Source: Straminergon stramineum (taxonomy: Eukaryota > Streptophyta > Bryopsida > Hypnales > Calliergonaceae). Taken from it: 64,000 bases of DNA. Position 1 is the stretch's first letter. Each line of letters begins with the position of its first letter. The position numbers and the translations under genes were made by a program. Under the pieces are notes generated by a model. The model worked only from the letters and a program-made list of their open reading frames with translations, had not been told where the DNA came from and searched no databases. The stretch covers positions 33,609,001 through 33,673,000 of the forward strand of contig OY987265.1 in NCBI GenBank assembly GCA_963920665.1. The letters run 5' to 3'. Positions 33,544 to 45,420 of the stretch are shown here, piece by piece.

Positions 33544-35493
33544 ATGTTGGCAGTGTTGCAAAGGCAGCAGGAGCGGCAGTTATTTGGAGGGGAGTCGTTG
33601 TATATGAGTGGGGGAGGAGCAGGATTGTCGTCCTCATTTGAAGGTGGTGGTGGGTCGTCGTTGTATGAGTCGATGGTAGACTACGTGCCGAACTCGCAGC
33701 AACACATGCAGCAGTCTTCACCGCAGCATGCAATGCGGCGACTGAACTCCTTCTCGCCTGCGGTGATGAAGGACGCCGAGGCTGCTCTCAATGGCGCCGC
33801 GCCGCATGTGTACCAGCGGAGCCAGAGCTTTGGCGGCGGCGGCAGCGGGAGTGCAAGCTTGCATGCCTACGGCAACTTCTTCGGCAGCCCTCCGAGCTCG
33901 CCCGTATCGAAGTCGGACTTATCGGGATTGTCGATGCTCGACGACGACTGCCTAATTGAGGCGGGAGCAGGGAAGGGGGGGTTCTTCGACGAGGCGGGGA
34001 AGGGCGCCGGTAGACCGGATCTGCGGGGGCTCACTCTGCCTCCTGGGTCACCACTGGGAGGCGCTGGATCGTCCATCGGGTCACCGACATTTTCCGATGC
34101 GCTCTTCAACAAGTACCTTCCTTCGAACAATGAAGACGAAGAGGCTTGGCCTGCCGTGGACATGTACGGGTGCGATCAGTTCCGGATGTTCGAATTCAAG
34201 GTGCGACGTTGCATGAGAGGGCGGAGCCACGATTGGACAGAGTGCCCATTTGCACATCCAGGTGAGAAAGCTCGTCGTCGTGACCCTCGTCGGTTCCATT
34301 ACTCAGGAACTGCCTGTCCCGACTTCCGCAAAGGCAGCTGTCGGAGAGGCGATGCTTGTGAGTTCGCTCACGGAGTTTTTGAGTGTTGGCTGCACCCTGC
34401 GCGTTACCGCACGCAGCCGTGCAAGGATGGTCGGAACTGCCGGCGTCGCGTGTGCTTCTTCGCTCACACGCCCGAGCAATTGCGGTTGCTCCCAAATGCG
34501 GCCAACGCCGCGACCACGGCTGCTCGTAACGGGGGTTCTTACGATGGCTCGCCTCGAGCAGCTGCAGCAGCTAGCTACGACGGAGCTTTTGCCTACGAAA
34601 CACTATCATCTTACGACGGGTCGTCTATGGGTAACGTGGGCTCCCCACTAAGCCACTTCTCTGGCTACTCAAGTGCGGCGCACTCGGGCCCGGGATGCGT
34701 ACCATCCCAAACTTCATCGCCCAGGTCGACTCTTGTTGGGCACGCCCACTACGCACCGCCCATCTCTCCGCCCCTTTCTCCTACGGGGTCTCCCCCACTG
34801 TCTCCGTCTTCACCCGAAGATTGGACGAGTGCCGGAACGTTTGCCAGCCTTTCTGGCATGTCTGGAGGGCAAGTTGCTATGTCTCAGGCGATGTGTCTAC
34901 AGGCCACTCTCCAGCAAGCAGCTCAAGCCCGGTCGCTCAACGCGCATGCCCAGACCTCTCCAGTGCCTGCGCATCGTCGACATTTGGACAGGCTGAACTC
35001 CATGCCCACTTTGTCGATTCCAAGTTCCAGCGAGCATCGCAGCATGCATAGTGGAGGACAGTCGAGCATGCATCCGGGGTCAGCCCCATCGTCGCCATCC
35101 GGAGTCCCTCAGAAGTCGATGATGGAGCTGATCGCCACTCTCCAGCAGCTGGAAGTGCGTGGTTCGCCTCCTGCTTCTGCTGCGCAGTGGCTCCAGCAGC
35201 AATACACAACGGGCCCATCTCCTCTTCGTCGATGCTCTCAGAGCGTCCCTGGCACGCCCACCAAAGTTTCTGGACGCTGGGAGCAGAAGGAGCGATGGGA
35301 AGTAGACGAGAACGACGACGGCGAGCCCACCGTGCAGCGTGTGGAGTCTGGGAGGGATCTGCGAGCCAAAATTTATGGCCGATTGAGCCGAAACTCGTTG
35401 AACGAAGTCGGTCCGGGTGTTGGAGATTCTCCTGATCTCGACTGGGTGAACGATCTTGTCAAGGAGGAGCCGGATCACCCAGCGGCATGGTGA
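33544..35493 (+). CDS. Plant arginine-rich tandem CCCH zinc-finger protein (RR-TZF), 649 aa
   Basis: Intronless. The first ATG in frame is 33544; the upstream extension begins with TTG and is not used. Residues 1-200 are Ser/Gly/Pro-rich. The plant-specific RR-TZF core spans about 210-308: an arginine-rich C-X5-H-X4-C-X3-H motif (C223, H229, C234, H238), then the tandem fingers C258/C266/C272/H276 and C293/C299/C304/H308 with a 16-residue linker. Residues 315-620 are low-complexity with SPxSPxGSPP runs; the C terminus has [13 protein letters not shown]. Plant RR-TZF proteins bind A/U-rich RNA, shuttle between nucleus and P-bodies or stress granules, and act in hormone and stress responses. 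The length and C-terminal motif resemble the ankyrin-containing subgroup (about 580-700 aa), but I see no ankyrin repeats. Family assignment is secure; the exact orthologue is not. Confidence 0.93.
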   Translation: MLAVLQRQQERQLFGGESLYMSGGGAGLSSSFEGGGGSSLYESMVDYVPNSQQHMQQSSPQHAMRRLNSFSPAVMKDAEAALNGAAPHVYQRSQSFGGGGSGSASLHAYGNFFGSPPSSPVSKSDLSGLSMLDDDCLIEAGAGKGGFFDEAGKGAGRPDLRGLTLPPGSPLGGAGSSIGSPTFSDALFNKYLPSNNEDEEAWPAVDMYGCDQFRMFEFKVRRCMRGRSHDWTECPFAHPGEKARRRDPRRFHYSGTACPDFRKGSCRRGDACEFAHGVFECWLHPARYRTQPCKDGRNCRRRVCFFAHTPEQLRLLPNAANAATTAARNGGSYDGSPRAAAAASYDGAFAYETLSSYDGSSMGNVGSPLSHFSGYSSAAHSGPGCVPSQTSSPRSTLVGHAHYAPPISPPLSPTGSPPLSPSSPEDWTSAGTFASLSGMSGGQVAMSQAMCLQATLQQAAQARSLNAHAQTSPVPAHRRHLDRLNSMPTLSIPSSSEHRSMHSGGQSSMHPGSAPSSPSGVPQKSMMELIATLQQLEVRGSPPASAAQWLQQQYTTGPSPLRRCSQSVPGTPTKVSGRWEQKERWEVDENDDGEPTVQRVESGRDLRAKIYGRLSRNSLNEVGPGVGDSPDLDWVNDLVKEEPDHPAAW

Positions 35494-37560
35494 AGAGGAG
35501 AATCGACATCAGTGGAATCCTTCCTTTTGTTTTCATGTACAGCGGTTGCTCTCGCAGGCGTTTTTGTGGCGAGCCATTGCTTCCTGGTGCGGAGTTGCTG
35601 GCGTGTCAAGAAGTTTTTCGACAGTGGGTTAGTGAGGGTTGTGGTGGAATTTGAGTGAGCAAGAGAATATCTGGGATTAGGGATATTGATATATTTCATT
35701 ATATGAAATTTGGGAGAGTACAGGAGGGTGAAGGGCCTACAAACTGATATGACCTATTGGCCTGGGTCTGAAGTGATTTCGCCTTTATGCAGGCACTCTA
35801 GAAGATCAGGTGGTGTCTTTGCTCCAGCAGACATCCTGGTTGTAGCCGAAGCATTCGAGATGGAGGTTGCACCGTAGCGCGATCTCTCACGGTTGAAGTG
35901 TGGAATGTTGCTGGTCGCCCCTGGTTTTTGGAGGAATTGGTAGTAGATTTGGGGGTTGGGGAACCTGGGATTGTTGATTACGGTAGGGTTTGATCTGAGA
36001 GTGGGTGGTAAATGACCATCTGAGCCATTGCATAGTAACACAGCATGATATATACATATCTCGAAATATTGGGGTGCGCACTGCACAGAGGAGCGGGCAG
36101 TGTGGAGGTAGGAATTAGGTAGCGACAATTATTATTCTGCTCGGTTTTGGCCGCCCCAAAAGGACTGGGAGGAAGACACGAAACGGGCCCTCACTCATTT
36201 TTTGGATTTTTCACTCAATTTGTGATTGTAGCTAACCAGGCTTTTGTTGATTTATCAAAAGCAGGATTGTAGTGGTAGAGACGGAGGAACATGCATGTGG
36301 ATACCCTTGTGTTCATGCCAACGGCTATGACGTTATGAAACCTCGAGGTCTTCGTCCAAGTAGACCTTACGCACAGAAGGAGAGTAGTCATATGACTGAT
36401 CGACCTATCTCAATTTGAAAAGACAGTGTGTCGATCTATTGCCTAGGATTAAAAACTGTATATTCATTCATGATGTCATGATGGCGATGGCTTCTGTAAT
36501 ATATGTTTCTCTGCCCTGCACATTTTGCGCTACCTTGTGATATTGCATGGACGTAAGTTTGCTCTATGTTATCGTTGCAACCCAGCTAGTGTGGTTTCTC
36601 TTTTCCATCAACCTGTCTGGTGACGTATCTTCTGGGATGCTGTCGAATGTTTCGTGTTCCCTTGTTCTTTTTCAGGGTTTCTTTCAATTAGATCGTGGCC
36701 GATAATAGAAACCAAGCAGAGAAATTTTATGTGGGTTGATCATTTATGACAGCCGTCGTTGTAAACTTGGTGATCTGGAGGCGTGGTAGGTTGTGGCAAG
36801 TGCTATCTTGCATGTCTCTCGAGTCTCATTCCGTTACTGTATGAATGGTGGCACGTTGTCCTTTGAAATCCTTTTTGCATGGGCTATCTGTTGTTTCTAC
36901 CATTTCTGTGTAAGCTTAACCTTTTTAGAAACTCCACTCCATGCACTACTGAATAGAGAATGGAGAATGACTGTAGAATGACAATGCTTCACCAAATTTT
37001 ATGTAATCGCCATCCTGGCATGTTCTCGGAAAGTAAAGAAAAGGGCTGCTGTAGTTTCGTGACCACTGACCTGATTCATCAATAACCACCGTACTCCTTG
37101 AATTGAAGCGAGTGCTGATTTTGATGCACTAGCTATGTAGCGAAGTCAGTAGCAGCATGATAAGGGACGGATTGACCTCTATCGGAAATCGTGCAAGTCT
37201 GCAAGTTGGGCTTTTCTTGACTTGGAGTGAGATTTCTTGTCATTGAGGATGGAGTCAATGCAGACACAATGCATGTCCCTGGAAAATTATCTTGTCTGTC
37301 TTGCACTACCTTAACTTTGCTGACACAGTTGTTGCCAGTGCAGTGTGAAGTACTGCGAACTGGGTGTGTATCCTTTGCATACTTTGCAAAGATATCTCAT
37401 TGTCGCCGAAACCCTATTTTGGATGATGTAAATTCCCAACGTAACATACTTAGTATCCTGTGGAGAAAAAGGGATTTATTAATAACTTTTCTCAATTCAG
37501 AAATTGGCCTTTCAAAATCGACTTCAGCAAATAAGTAATATGTGTATTGAAAAAAACTAG
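35494..37560 (+). other. TZF 3' untranslated and downstream region
   Basis: Mixed composition continues well beyond the stop codon and then fades to A+T-rich DNA by about 37.4 kb. It probably includes a 3' UTR of several hundred bases; the poly(A) site cannot be fixed. No second gene is supported: frames such as 35754-36128 (-) and 37227-37538 (+) lack domains. Confidence 0.35.
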
Positions 37561-37610
37561 CACAATTAGAAAATGTTCTTGTAACAATCACTATAATAAT
37601 ACTAGGGGTC

Positions 37611-37643
37611 TACTACTCTTTGTGCTCTTTGTGCTCTTTGTGC
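37611..37643. repeat. Three tandem copies of a 10-bp unit
   Basis: CTCTTTGTG-type decamer repeated three times (TTTGTGCTCT). Confidence 0.7.
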
Positions 37644-37929
37644 TATTGGAGATGCCCAATAAAAGGTTTTGGGACTCCATTTGTGGTTTTGGAGACTTTG
37701 GGGATAGTAATTTTTACACAAATATTTGAGCCTAGGAAAAGTGGTTGGTGGCATGAGCTTTGGGGAACAGTGTAAACCTCCCTTAGTTGATGAAGTTTTG
37801 CATGTACATTGTCATCATAGAGATGATGTAAAACAATGTCTCGGGCATGATGCAAAACATAATGTCAATGGCATAAGTTATTGCAAACATTGTATTTTGA
37901 CCAAGGCTATGCTATCCATATAGTGTAAT

Positions 37930-38800
37930 TTAGCAATGAAAATGTTCTTTTTTGAATTTGAGTTCAACTATTAAAATGTAGATTTTTAAGTTTAGTTTTT
38001 GTTCCTATTTGGAAAGTTGGAAAGTTCCTAAGTGCAAGTTTACAGATTTTTATTAAATGCCAAAAAATTATAAAAGAATGGATTTTTGCCAAATGTCATA
38101 GTTGACTATTAGGAAATGAGAGCTACTAGAAAAAAAATAAGATCACATGTGGTGACACCAATCCACACTTAAAGGACCAAGATAAATTGCAACTCAATTT
38201 TCTCTTTCATTCTCTCTTCCTTGTCATACACAATTTACACCCTGAATTCTTGAAGTAGAGAGATCTATGCACTCTACATCTCTCAAATATGAGTGCCAAT
38301 TTCTAAAAGCTAGAGCAATAAAGTATGTATGAGCTCTCTAGAAAGCTAAAGCAATGGTGAATGCAATGATGGCAAATGACAATTGTAAGCGAAATCAAAA
38401 TGAGGAAGCTCCAACAGGTAAGTGCATCTCTACAATTTGGAAGCATGCAAAACAAAGAGGAGGGTCTTTAACGATTGCCTTACTCATGCAAGTGCTCTAC
38501 TTCGGTTCTATTACAACTTTGTTTTTTTTACACCTTTGGACCTTGGGATGGCAGGTGTGTAGGTAATTTACATGGTATAAAATGAAGTATTAACCATACC
38601 ATCAATATTTCAAATGCTTATTTGGTCAATTTTAGATTCAAGGATTAGGGAAAAAAATTCTTGTATAAAAATCCTTATAAATCATTTTTTTAGGATTTAA
38701 ATATAGATTGGAAATTTAGAAAAATACATCCTCTATTGGATGGTTGCTTTTCAACTCTAGAAACATATTTATAAAATGCGTAGATTTCTTCATTGTCATA
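37930..38800. other. Intergenic DNA, nothing recognised
   Basis: The 70-codon frame at 38354-38566 (+) is followed by nothing splice-like or conserved. No supported feature. Confidence 0.35.
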
Positions 38801-38802
38801 TG

Positions 38803-39455
38803 TGAACCCTAAAACCCTTGTAAAGAAAATTGTCTTTTGAATGGTTTAGAAGATTTCAAAGCTCCATCATGGACATATGTGGAACCTACGAACTCATTTT
38901 TCAAAGATTGGTATTAGATGAAACCTTTCTAATTTTTTTTTAAATTAGAGTTTTTTTAGATTGATTTTTTTGTACTTGTGAAGGATGAATAAATCTTTTA
39001 ATATACCACTATTTATAAAAATATGTTGTGGAAAAATGTGTTTGGAAGTAGTCTAGAGTATTGTGAATTTGTAGTATAGTTTTGCATTGCAAGATTCTTT
39101 GGATGTGTTCTACATTTTTGTAACTTGTAAAAATTGGTGAAGACATGCTTAACATGTTCTTTTGTATGGCAAAATTTTTAATTCAAATATCAAATTTTCC
39201 ACAGAAGGTGGTCAAATTAACCTAAAATTCTTTTGATGGGTCTAAATTTCTATTATCTTTACTACACGTGCTAATAACTTTAGTTGCAATCTATAGGGTC
39301 AAAGTTCAAAAAATTCTTACTACAAGTTTTTGTAAAATTTTAGTGCAAGATTTGAAGGTTCAATTTTAGAATTTTTTTTTCCAAGACTCAATGCGATAGA
39401 AATGGAGTTTTTGAGTGGGTTTGACAAAAAAGAGTCCTTGGGACTTTAAAGGTTA
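38803..39455. repeat. TTAA-type element family 3, old copy
   Basis: The tips have decayed (GTGAACCCTAAAACCC on the left, GAGTCCTTGGGACTTTAAAGGTTAG on the right), but the interior keeps AATAACTTTAGTTGCAATCT, GGTCAAAGTTC and TTCTTACTACAAG blocks shared with 30057-30620 and 55167-56126. Confidence 0.4.
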
Positions 39456-42270
39456 GGTGATCTTTTTACTTTTGTACATTCGTGTTTCATTTTTTTTAAT
39501 ATACACTTCACTTTGTTCCACTTTGATTGTATGTTTTGTTTTCTTTAGTTTGCTCATGTTTTGTTTCAATTTTAGTATGCACTTTAGTTTAGTTTGTTTT
39601 TCTTGAGTATAACTTGATTCACTTTTATTTCTATAAAATTCTTGGATTGAAGATAGATATGAATGGAATACCTTCCTTTTACATTTGTTTTGCAATAAAC
39701 TTGAATTTTTTTGGAGAGGGGATTCTTCATAATACCGTATGTGCAGGTTAGTTTCGTAAATAACTTAGGAAAATTTTGAAAATGTCGAAATTAAAAAAAT
39801 TATTTAAATCTATTTCTAAAAATCTGAAAAAATTATTCCTAAGAAAAATTAGAAAAAGGAACACACTTAGGCATGAATAGAGGGAATCAATCCAAAATGA
39901 GGAGAAAGTGCCAAAAAGCAAAAAATTCCTATCTGCCTGCCAAATTGTCGAATTGTGAAAAGTAAACTCTTTCAGCATCAACTTGTTGAAATTGACCTAT
40001 ATGTACAGTATATTGGTAGTATTGACTTTATGAACAAAGAAGCCTAGTAGAGTTGGATTTGATGGTGCAAACATGCCTTCCTAAACTTTGATGGCGACAG
40101 TGATGACAATGATGACAGTGGTAATGTTGGCAATAGTAGTAGTAACTTTACAGAATTGGTGACAACAGCGGTGGCAATAACAATGATGGGAGTGATGATG
40201 ACAACTATGAGGACAAGAATAATAAAAATCACCTTCAAAATGTTCTAAATGTAGACGATGTTGATTAGGTTGACAATTCTAATCAGGAATTGTTTGTACT
40301 TAAAAAAGGCTTTGATCTAGAATCTATAGGTGTGTACTTCCACAACTTATTTATAGGCCCAATTCTATAGACAACACCCTTGGTGAAGTGTAGAGTGTTG
40401 TTTTTGAACTTGAATTTGAAAAGGGAGAGAAGATGTGCAAGTTGCATTACAAACATGAATATTACTTTGTATGCATTCAACAATTGTTGTCATATAAAAA
40501 AATAAGCCCAATTTGCAACATTCAAGTTTCTTCTAAGAATTCTTCAATCCTTTAAGTAATACTCCGTATTAACCTTGACAAAATACTAAAAATAAACAAG
40601 AGAATGTTTTCATGTTTAAAAAAGTTCATGATCTATCCAAGTTTACAATTAAAACTAGAATAGTATTTTTTATTACTAATTTTTCACCTTTGCATAACTC
40701 ATACAAAATTGATGAAAGATAAGAATAAATGGCATCACCTTGGGGGGCATCATGCATGCTCAGCTTGCACAGGGTCAAATTGCACCATTTCAAAAAATTC
40801 ACGAGTTTTGATGCTCAAAAGTTGTCTTTATGTATCCTTTTTGTCCATTTTCAATAAAAATTAGAGATAGAATAGTCAAATGTAGATTGAGAGTGCATGA
40901 ATATAACAAAAAAGTGATTATGTTTTTAATAGATGGATGAATTTAGAAATACATTACTTCACCAAAATATTAGTGGTCGCTACCTTGGCTCTTTTTCAAA
41001 AATAAAAAAATGGGTGTGTATTATACAAATGCACCAATATTTTACACATCTCTATAATATGTTCAAAATAATATTGTTACCCTTCAAAATTATTTCTTCA
41101 CATTTCATGTGCATTAAAAGAATTTTTTCAATATATTAGATTATTTTAAAACTACTATTTTAAATTAAACATGCACTTTGGAAAGCATCATTAATTATGG
41201 GCAATCTAAGCTATATTGTCTTAGCAATTAACATTCTCAGTCAAGATCTGAAAGTAGTCAATCCAAGTATGTAGTTTTGAATATTTGAAACTTGTTTAGA
41301 TCTAATATGTTGTGGAACTAGATGGATACTAGAAATCTTGCATTGCATCAAAGAATTCAAGGTGCAATAGTTCTTTAAGTATCATCATATATTCTAGAAC
41401 TATACTAATAATATTCTAATATGCCACAACGTATATGATACTATGCTATTGTTCAATTTTTATTTTTTTTCAAGATCATGCATTGATACTAAATTATTGA
41501 AATTGTCCCTCCAATCTTGTAATACATAAATGTACATGCTAATGCCCCAAACCAAATATGGTTTGCATTTTCTAACTTTGATATTCAACTGGAAAAAATA
41601 AAAATAAAATTGTATGAGCATGCAACATTGATATTGTTGGAGAGGTCAATGTATCTCTTATAGTTTCACATCCATATTTACCTCTTCAGAATTTGTTTCT
41701 CCTTTAATCTTTGTATGGTTGTAAACATGCCCAAGTTATTGAATAATGCACAAACATTCCAACACAAAATCTATTGCTAAGTGCACAATTGGATGTGTGC
41801 AAAAATTACCATACCATAATCCCACCAACTGCACTTCCACTTTCTACAATTAGAATCCATATATAGACTACCATATTTCCATAGAAAGCAATGTCTTGTA
41901 AACAGGTTCTGAAAAATAGTCTGGGATCTCAAGGGTTATCATGAACACTTGTTAATCGAAGTGCAATGTCAACCAAGGTCCTGAAACGAAGTCAACAGAA
42001 CAAAATGAATCACATATAGAGTTGATAGCATTAGCACCAAATCATCCTGGTGACCCTGCGAGTGTAAATGACCTATTGTGCAATACATAACGTATCCTGA
42101 CCCTGAAAACTCAAATTGTTTTAGCAAGACAATAGCCATGAACTTTTGCACTACACGATGTCTGACTCCGAAAATCAAATTGTTGGATTGAGACATTACC
42201 ATAGTCATCGTGCATGAACTTTTTGTACAGGATGGTTCCTGTCAGCAAGAGGTCATACGAATAAGACCAT
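39456..42270. other. Intergenic DNA; a low-complexity GAT/GAC stretch
   Basis: 40080-40220 is a degenerate trinucleotide-rich tract (GATGAC, GGCAATAGTAGTAG) that generates a hydrophobic-looking - strand frame without biological support. 41.9-42.27 kb is the likely 3' flank of the carboxylesterase gene. Confidence 0.4.
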
Positions 42271-42274
42271 AGTC

Positions 42275-44366
42275 CTAAGCAAGGCGAGCCTTGTGAATGA
42301 AGTTTGAAGTGGCCTGATCCACTCTCACATTCTCTGCTTCTAAGGCCGCAACTTTACGGAAAACATGAGTGCCCTCAGGTACCTCCACCAGCTGCACTTC
42401 CTTGCCTGCCTGCTTGAGAGCATTGTAATACTCCATCTGTCTGGTGTACAACGGATCCTTTCCCGCAACAATCAACAACATCCTTGGAATCTGGACTTCA
42501 GTCAGTCTCTGAGCATCTGCAGAGAGTGGGTTGCAGAAAGGGTGGTCTCGGTTGGCCCCCACGGGAAGAGCCAGTCTCCAGAACGTGTGGTGCTTGCCCA
42601 GCGGGAGAATCTCATCCTCTGGAAACTTCTGCTCGGATTCACTCAACTCCTCCGCACTGAAGAATGGCACCACTGGGATCACGCCTGCGACGGTGAGAGG
42701 GTGGAAGTCCTTTAGAGGTTTGGAGACAACCACGTGATGGGCAATGTTGCCTCCGGCGCTTTGACCCATGACGAAAACCTGCGAGAAGTCGACGTGGCTC
42801 ATGAGCCAGGGGTCGCCTGCGGTGTTGTCTCCACTGGCTTGGTACTTGCACTGCACGACATCAAAAGCTATCAGACAAAATGAGTTCAAAACTCCCAGAA
42901 AATGAGCCAAAGTTGAGCCTCTAAAATCGGAACCTATAACCTAAATTCTCAACCAAAGTAACAAAAGTTGAGCCTCTAAATCCTAAACCCTAAACCCTAA
43001 AAAAAATGTTGAGCCTCTTAACAACAAACATAAACTCTGTTCATTCTCTCTTCAATTCAATCTTCCTCTTCTGGGTCACAAAATGGATGGAGAAACTTCA
43101 AGTAACTTTGGAGAGCTCCAAAATTGAATGTTTTTGGATTTTCAAGGTTGCAATTCGTTTTGATGGAATATACTTCACTTTGTAAAATTTTCACAACATT
43201 AAAAGCTGCATGAATTCGTTGTCAGCTCTGCCCTTAGTATGACTTCAATGTTTGAATTGGTAAAAAATCGAATTTGTGTGGGTTTTGATTAGACTAGAAA
43301 GGCAAGGTGTACTCCATTGTATTATGAAATGCACCTATTTCTAGGAGGTCAAAATAAAAACACAAGATGAAATTTAGGGATGGACGGAAACGATGTCTCT
43401 AGTTCGTTGAAGGTTAATTCTTATCAACGCTACTCACAAGAATTTAGATTGTATAGAACTTGATTCACCTGCTTTTGCAGCCATGACATGGTAGTGTATG
43501 CATCGTTGAAAGCAATGGGAAGCCGATTTTCAGGGGAAAGCCTATAACTCGCAGATATTACAACGACGTTGGCTGTCTTACACAGCCTGGTGGCTTGATA
43601 ATTGGGACTCACGCCGCCTGCAAACAATACATTGCGTTTATAACATCCGTGTTTCTTGATACTGACAATGTACAAATAGTCGCTCAAGAAGATTTACACT
43701 ATTTGATTCAAGCATTCAATTACGCTTACAATAAAGTTTTCAGTGAAATTAGATGAAATTTGACTGTTCCAGAAACTGCAATAACATCCAAAAGAAAATT
43801 TTCCCCATAATTCATGGGTTGGTTTTCCTATATACCATTGGAAGGCCACCATACGATCATAGGAAGACCTCCTCAGAAATCACGGCGAAGACTCTATTCA
43901 TGATGTGAAAAATTAGACGAAACAATCTAATACTGAAAGTAGAATAGTGCACAGTGAGAGAACAAGTAGAAGTCAAGATTGTCGAAGCCATCCTCTGACA
44001 GTAGGGAATAGAAAGAACACACAGGGAGGGATCATGAAACAATCCAATACCTGCGTTTCCCATGCAAAATCCACCACCGTGAAAGTAAACCACAATTGGC
44101 AGCTTCTTGCTAAGGCTTTCGGAGACGGATTCAGGAATGAAGACTCGACCCCAAATGCCGGTTACGGAATCAACTATTACATCCTTGGATGCTACATTGT
44201 CAACGAAAATTGGAGAAGGCGAGACCGAGGGATCGGTAGTCGCCAGAGCGCGGTCTGAGTTTCGCACTACTGTTCCATCAGCTTTGATTCTCAGCCCCGG
44301 AAGTACCTCGGTCCCGTTCTCCTCATTTGGTTTGACAGGAGGATTTTCCTCCAAGACGTTACCCAT
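42275..44366 (-). CDS. CXE-type carboxylesterase, alpha/beta-hydrolase (3 exons, 346 aa)
   Basis: Exons on the - strand: 44366-44051, 43617-43469 and 42850-42275 (stop TAG). Donors are GCAG|GTATTG and CAG|GTGAAT; acceptors are TTTGCAG|GC and GTGCAG|TGC. Phases are 1 and 0 and join perfectly (316+149+576 bp). Residues 91-106 are IVVYFHGGGFCMGNAG with the HGGG oxyanion-hole motif (96-99); SASYRLSPENRLP matches the family's DYRLAPEHRLP; MGQSAGGNIAHH carries the nucleophile S186; GKDPL (D287) and EGTHVF (H317) complete the triad. With HGGG and the triad intact it should be a hydrolase rather than a GID1-like receptor, which lacks the catalytic His. The substrate is unknown. GQSAGG in place of the usual GDSAGG is a mild variant. 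There is no signal peptide; it is probably cytosolic. Length is typical of plant CXE proteins (about 310-350). Confidence 0.88.
42913..43020. repeat. Intronic telomere-like tract and short direct repeats
   Basis: In the second carboxylesterase intron, CCTAAACCCTAAACCCTAAA (42983-43001) is about 2.5 units of the plant telomere repeat. It lies among three copies of GTTGAGCCTCT (about 42913, 42967 and 43008). Confidence 0.6.
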
Positions 44367-44399
44367 GGCTAGTATGACCACAATGAGCTTGATGAATAC

Positions 44400-45276
44400 C
44401 TGATGCTTCACACACTCGTGAGCACGGGCACACAAACTTCAGAATCATGCAATTCAACTGGAACTCCAGGAATAAAGCCTCGCTGACTTCATTTGAAAGC
44501 CTAGGCAACAACTGAACTGTGAAACTCAGATCATGGCTAATGCTGAGAAGCTATGAATGATACGGTTATCAGCAAGTTATCTCTCACATGAATTTACCCA
44601 GAAATGAGCAAGAATTCTCAGAAACAAGAAAACTGCGCATTGATTCTTTGTTTAGTCCGCGATCATATTTGATGCGTGCCTTCAATTGTTTGTTGTGATC
44701 TCAACACTTTGAGGTAAGAAACATATTGTAACTCATTAGAAGAGCATCATATTATAACTCATATAATAACTCATTAAAAGCGCAGTTTTGGTAGCTTTTC
44801 AACAACACGACACTAGAGAATTGAGCACAAAATCTCAATTGGAAATTCAGAGTATTGAAATCTCTGCTTACCAGGGCATTTAATACGTAGTGTTCCGAAC
44901 TAAACCCAAGAAAAACACAATTCTAGATGAAGCCAAGCATATGCTCCCACAACTGTGCATGTGTAATTCCAACATTTCTTTAAACCCTAAATCTGAAAAC
45001 ACTGGGCCTAGAACAGACTCGCACATTGAAAAGTAGCGATGACACACAAGCATTTGCATAAGGAACATCAAAAGCTCTCCTAAACCCATGAAGATCACCC
45101 AATTTCGCAGTGGGCAAGCATACTATCACGCAGCATTAAAATCACAAAAAATCTCAAATCTCAAAGTGCACAAATAAAGAATCAATCCATCGACACGTTC
45201 GCCTGCAACATTCCATCTTTCCTAGCCTCACACCCCATCCAACAAAACCCAAGACAAAACAGAAACAGAGGCTCAC
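44400..45276 (-). other. Predicted 5' leader intron of the carboxylesterase gene
   Basis: The donor at 45277|45276 reads ATTGAAG|GTGAGCC on the - strand. The acceptor candidate at 44400 reads GCATCAG|GTATTC, 33 bp upstream of the ATG. The donor sits at the same place in a sequence homologous to the SOUL gene leader, where the equivalent intron is predicted. The acceptor is less certain. Confidence 0.5.
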
Positions 45277-45420
45277 CTTCAATGATACGACAAGTGCCAA
45301 GAGCCCCAATGCCCAATACGGATCTTCAGCTCTCAAACGCATATGCTCCCATTCATTAGCTCCTCAGCTGGAGATTGATCAGCAAGCACAGATCCATCAA
45401 ACGAGCACGGTGAAATGAAT
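45277..45420 (-). other. Predicted non-coding leader exon of the carboxylesterase gene
   Basis: Homologous to 54695-54810 upstream of the SOUL gene: GCGTTTGAGAGCT against GCGTTTGGGAGCT, then a matching TCATTGAAG|GTGAG or ACATTGAAG|GTGAG donor. The 5' limit is arbitrary. Frames in it (45154-45342) run through the donor and are not needed for the protein. Confidence 0.45.

Noticed and set aside
35080..35478. Long - strand frames opposite the TZF gene (also 33867-34299, 34196-34495, 33100-33561)
   Set aside because: Antisense shadows of a G+C-rich coding region; compositionally biased and without family features.
40044..40238. 64-codon hydrophobic - strand frame
   Set aside because: Produced by a degenerate GAT/GAC trinucleotide tract.
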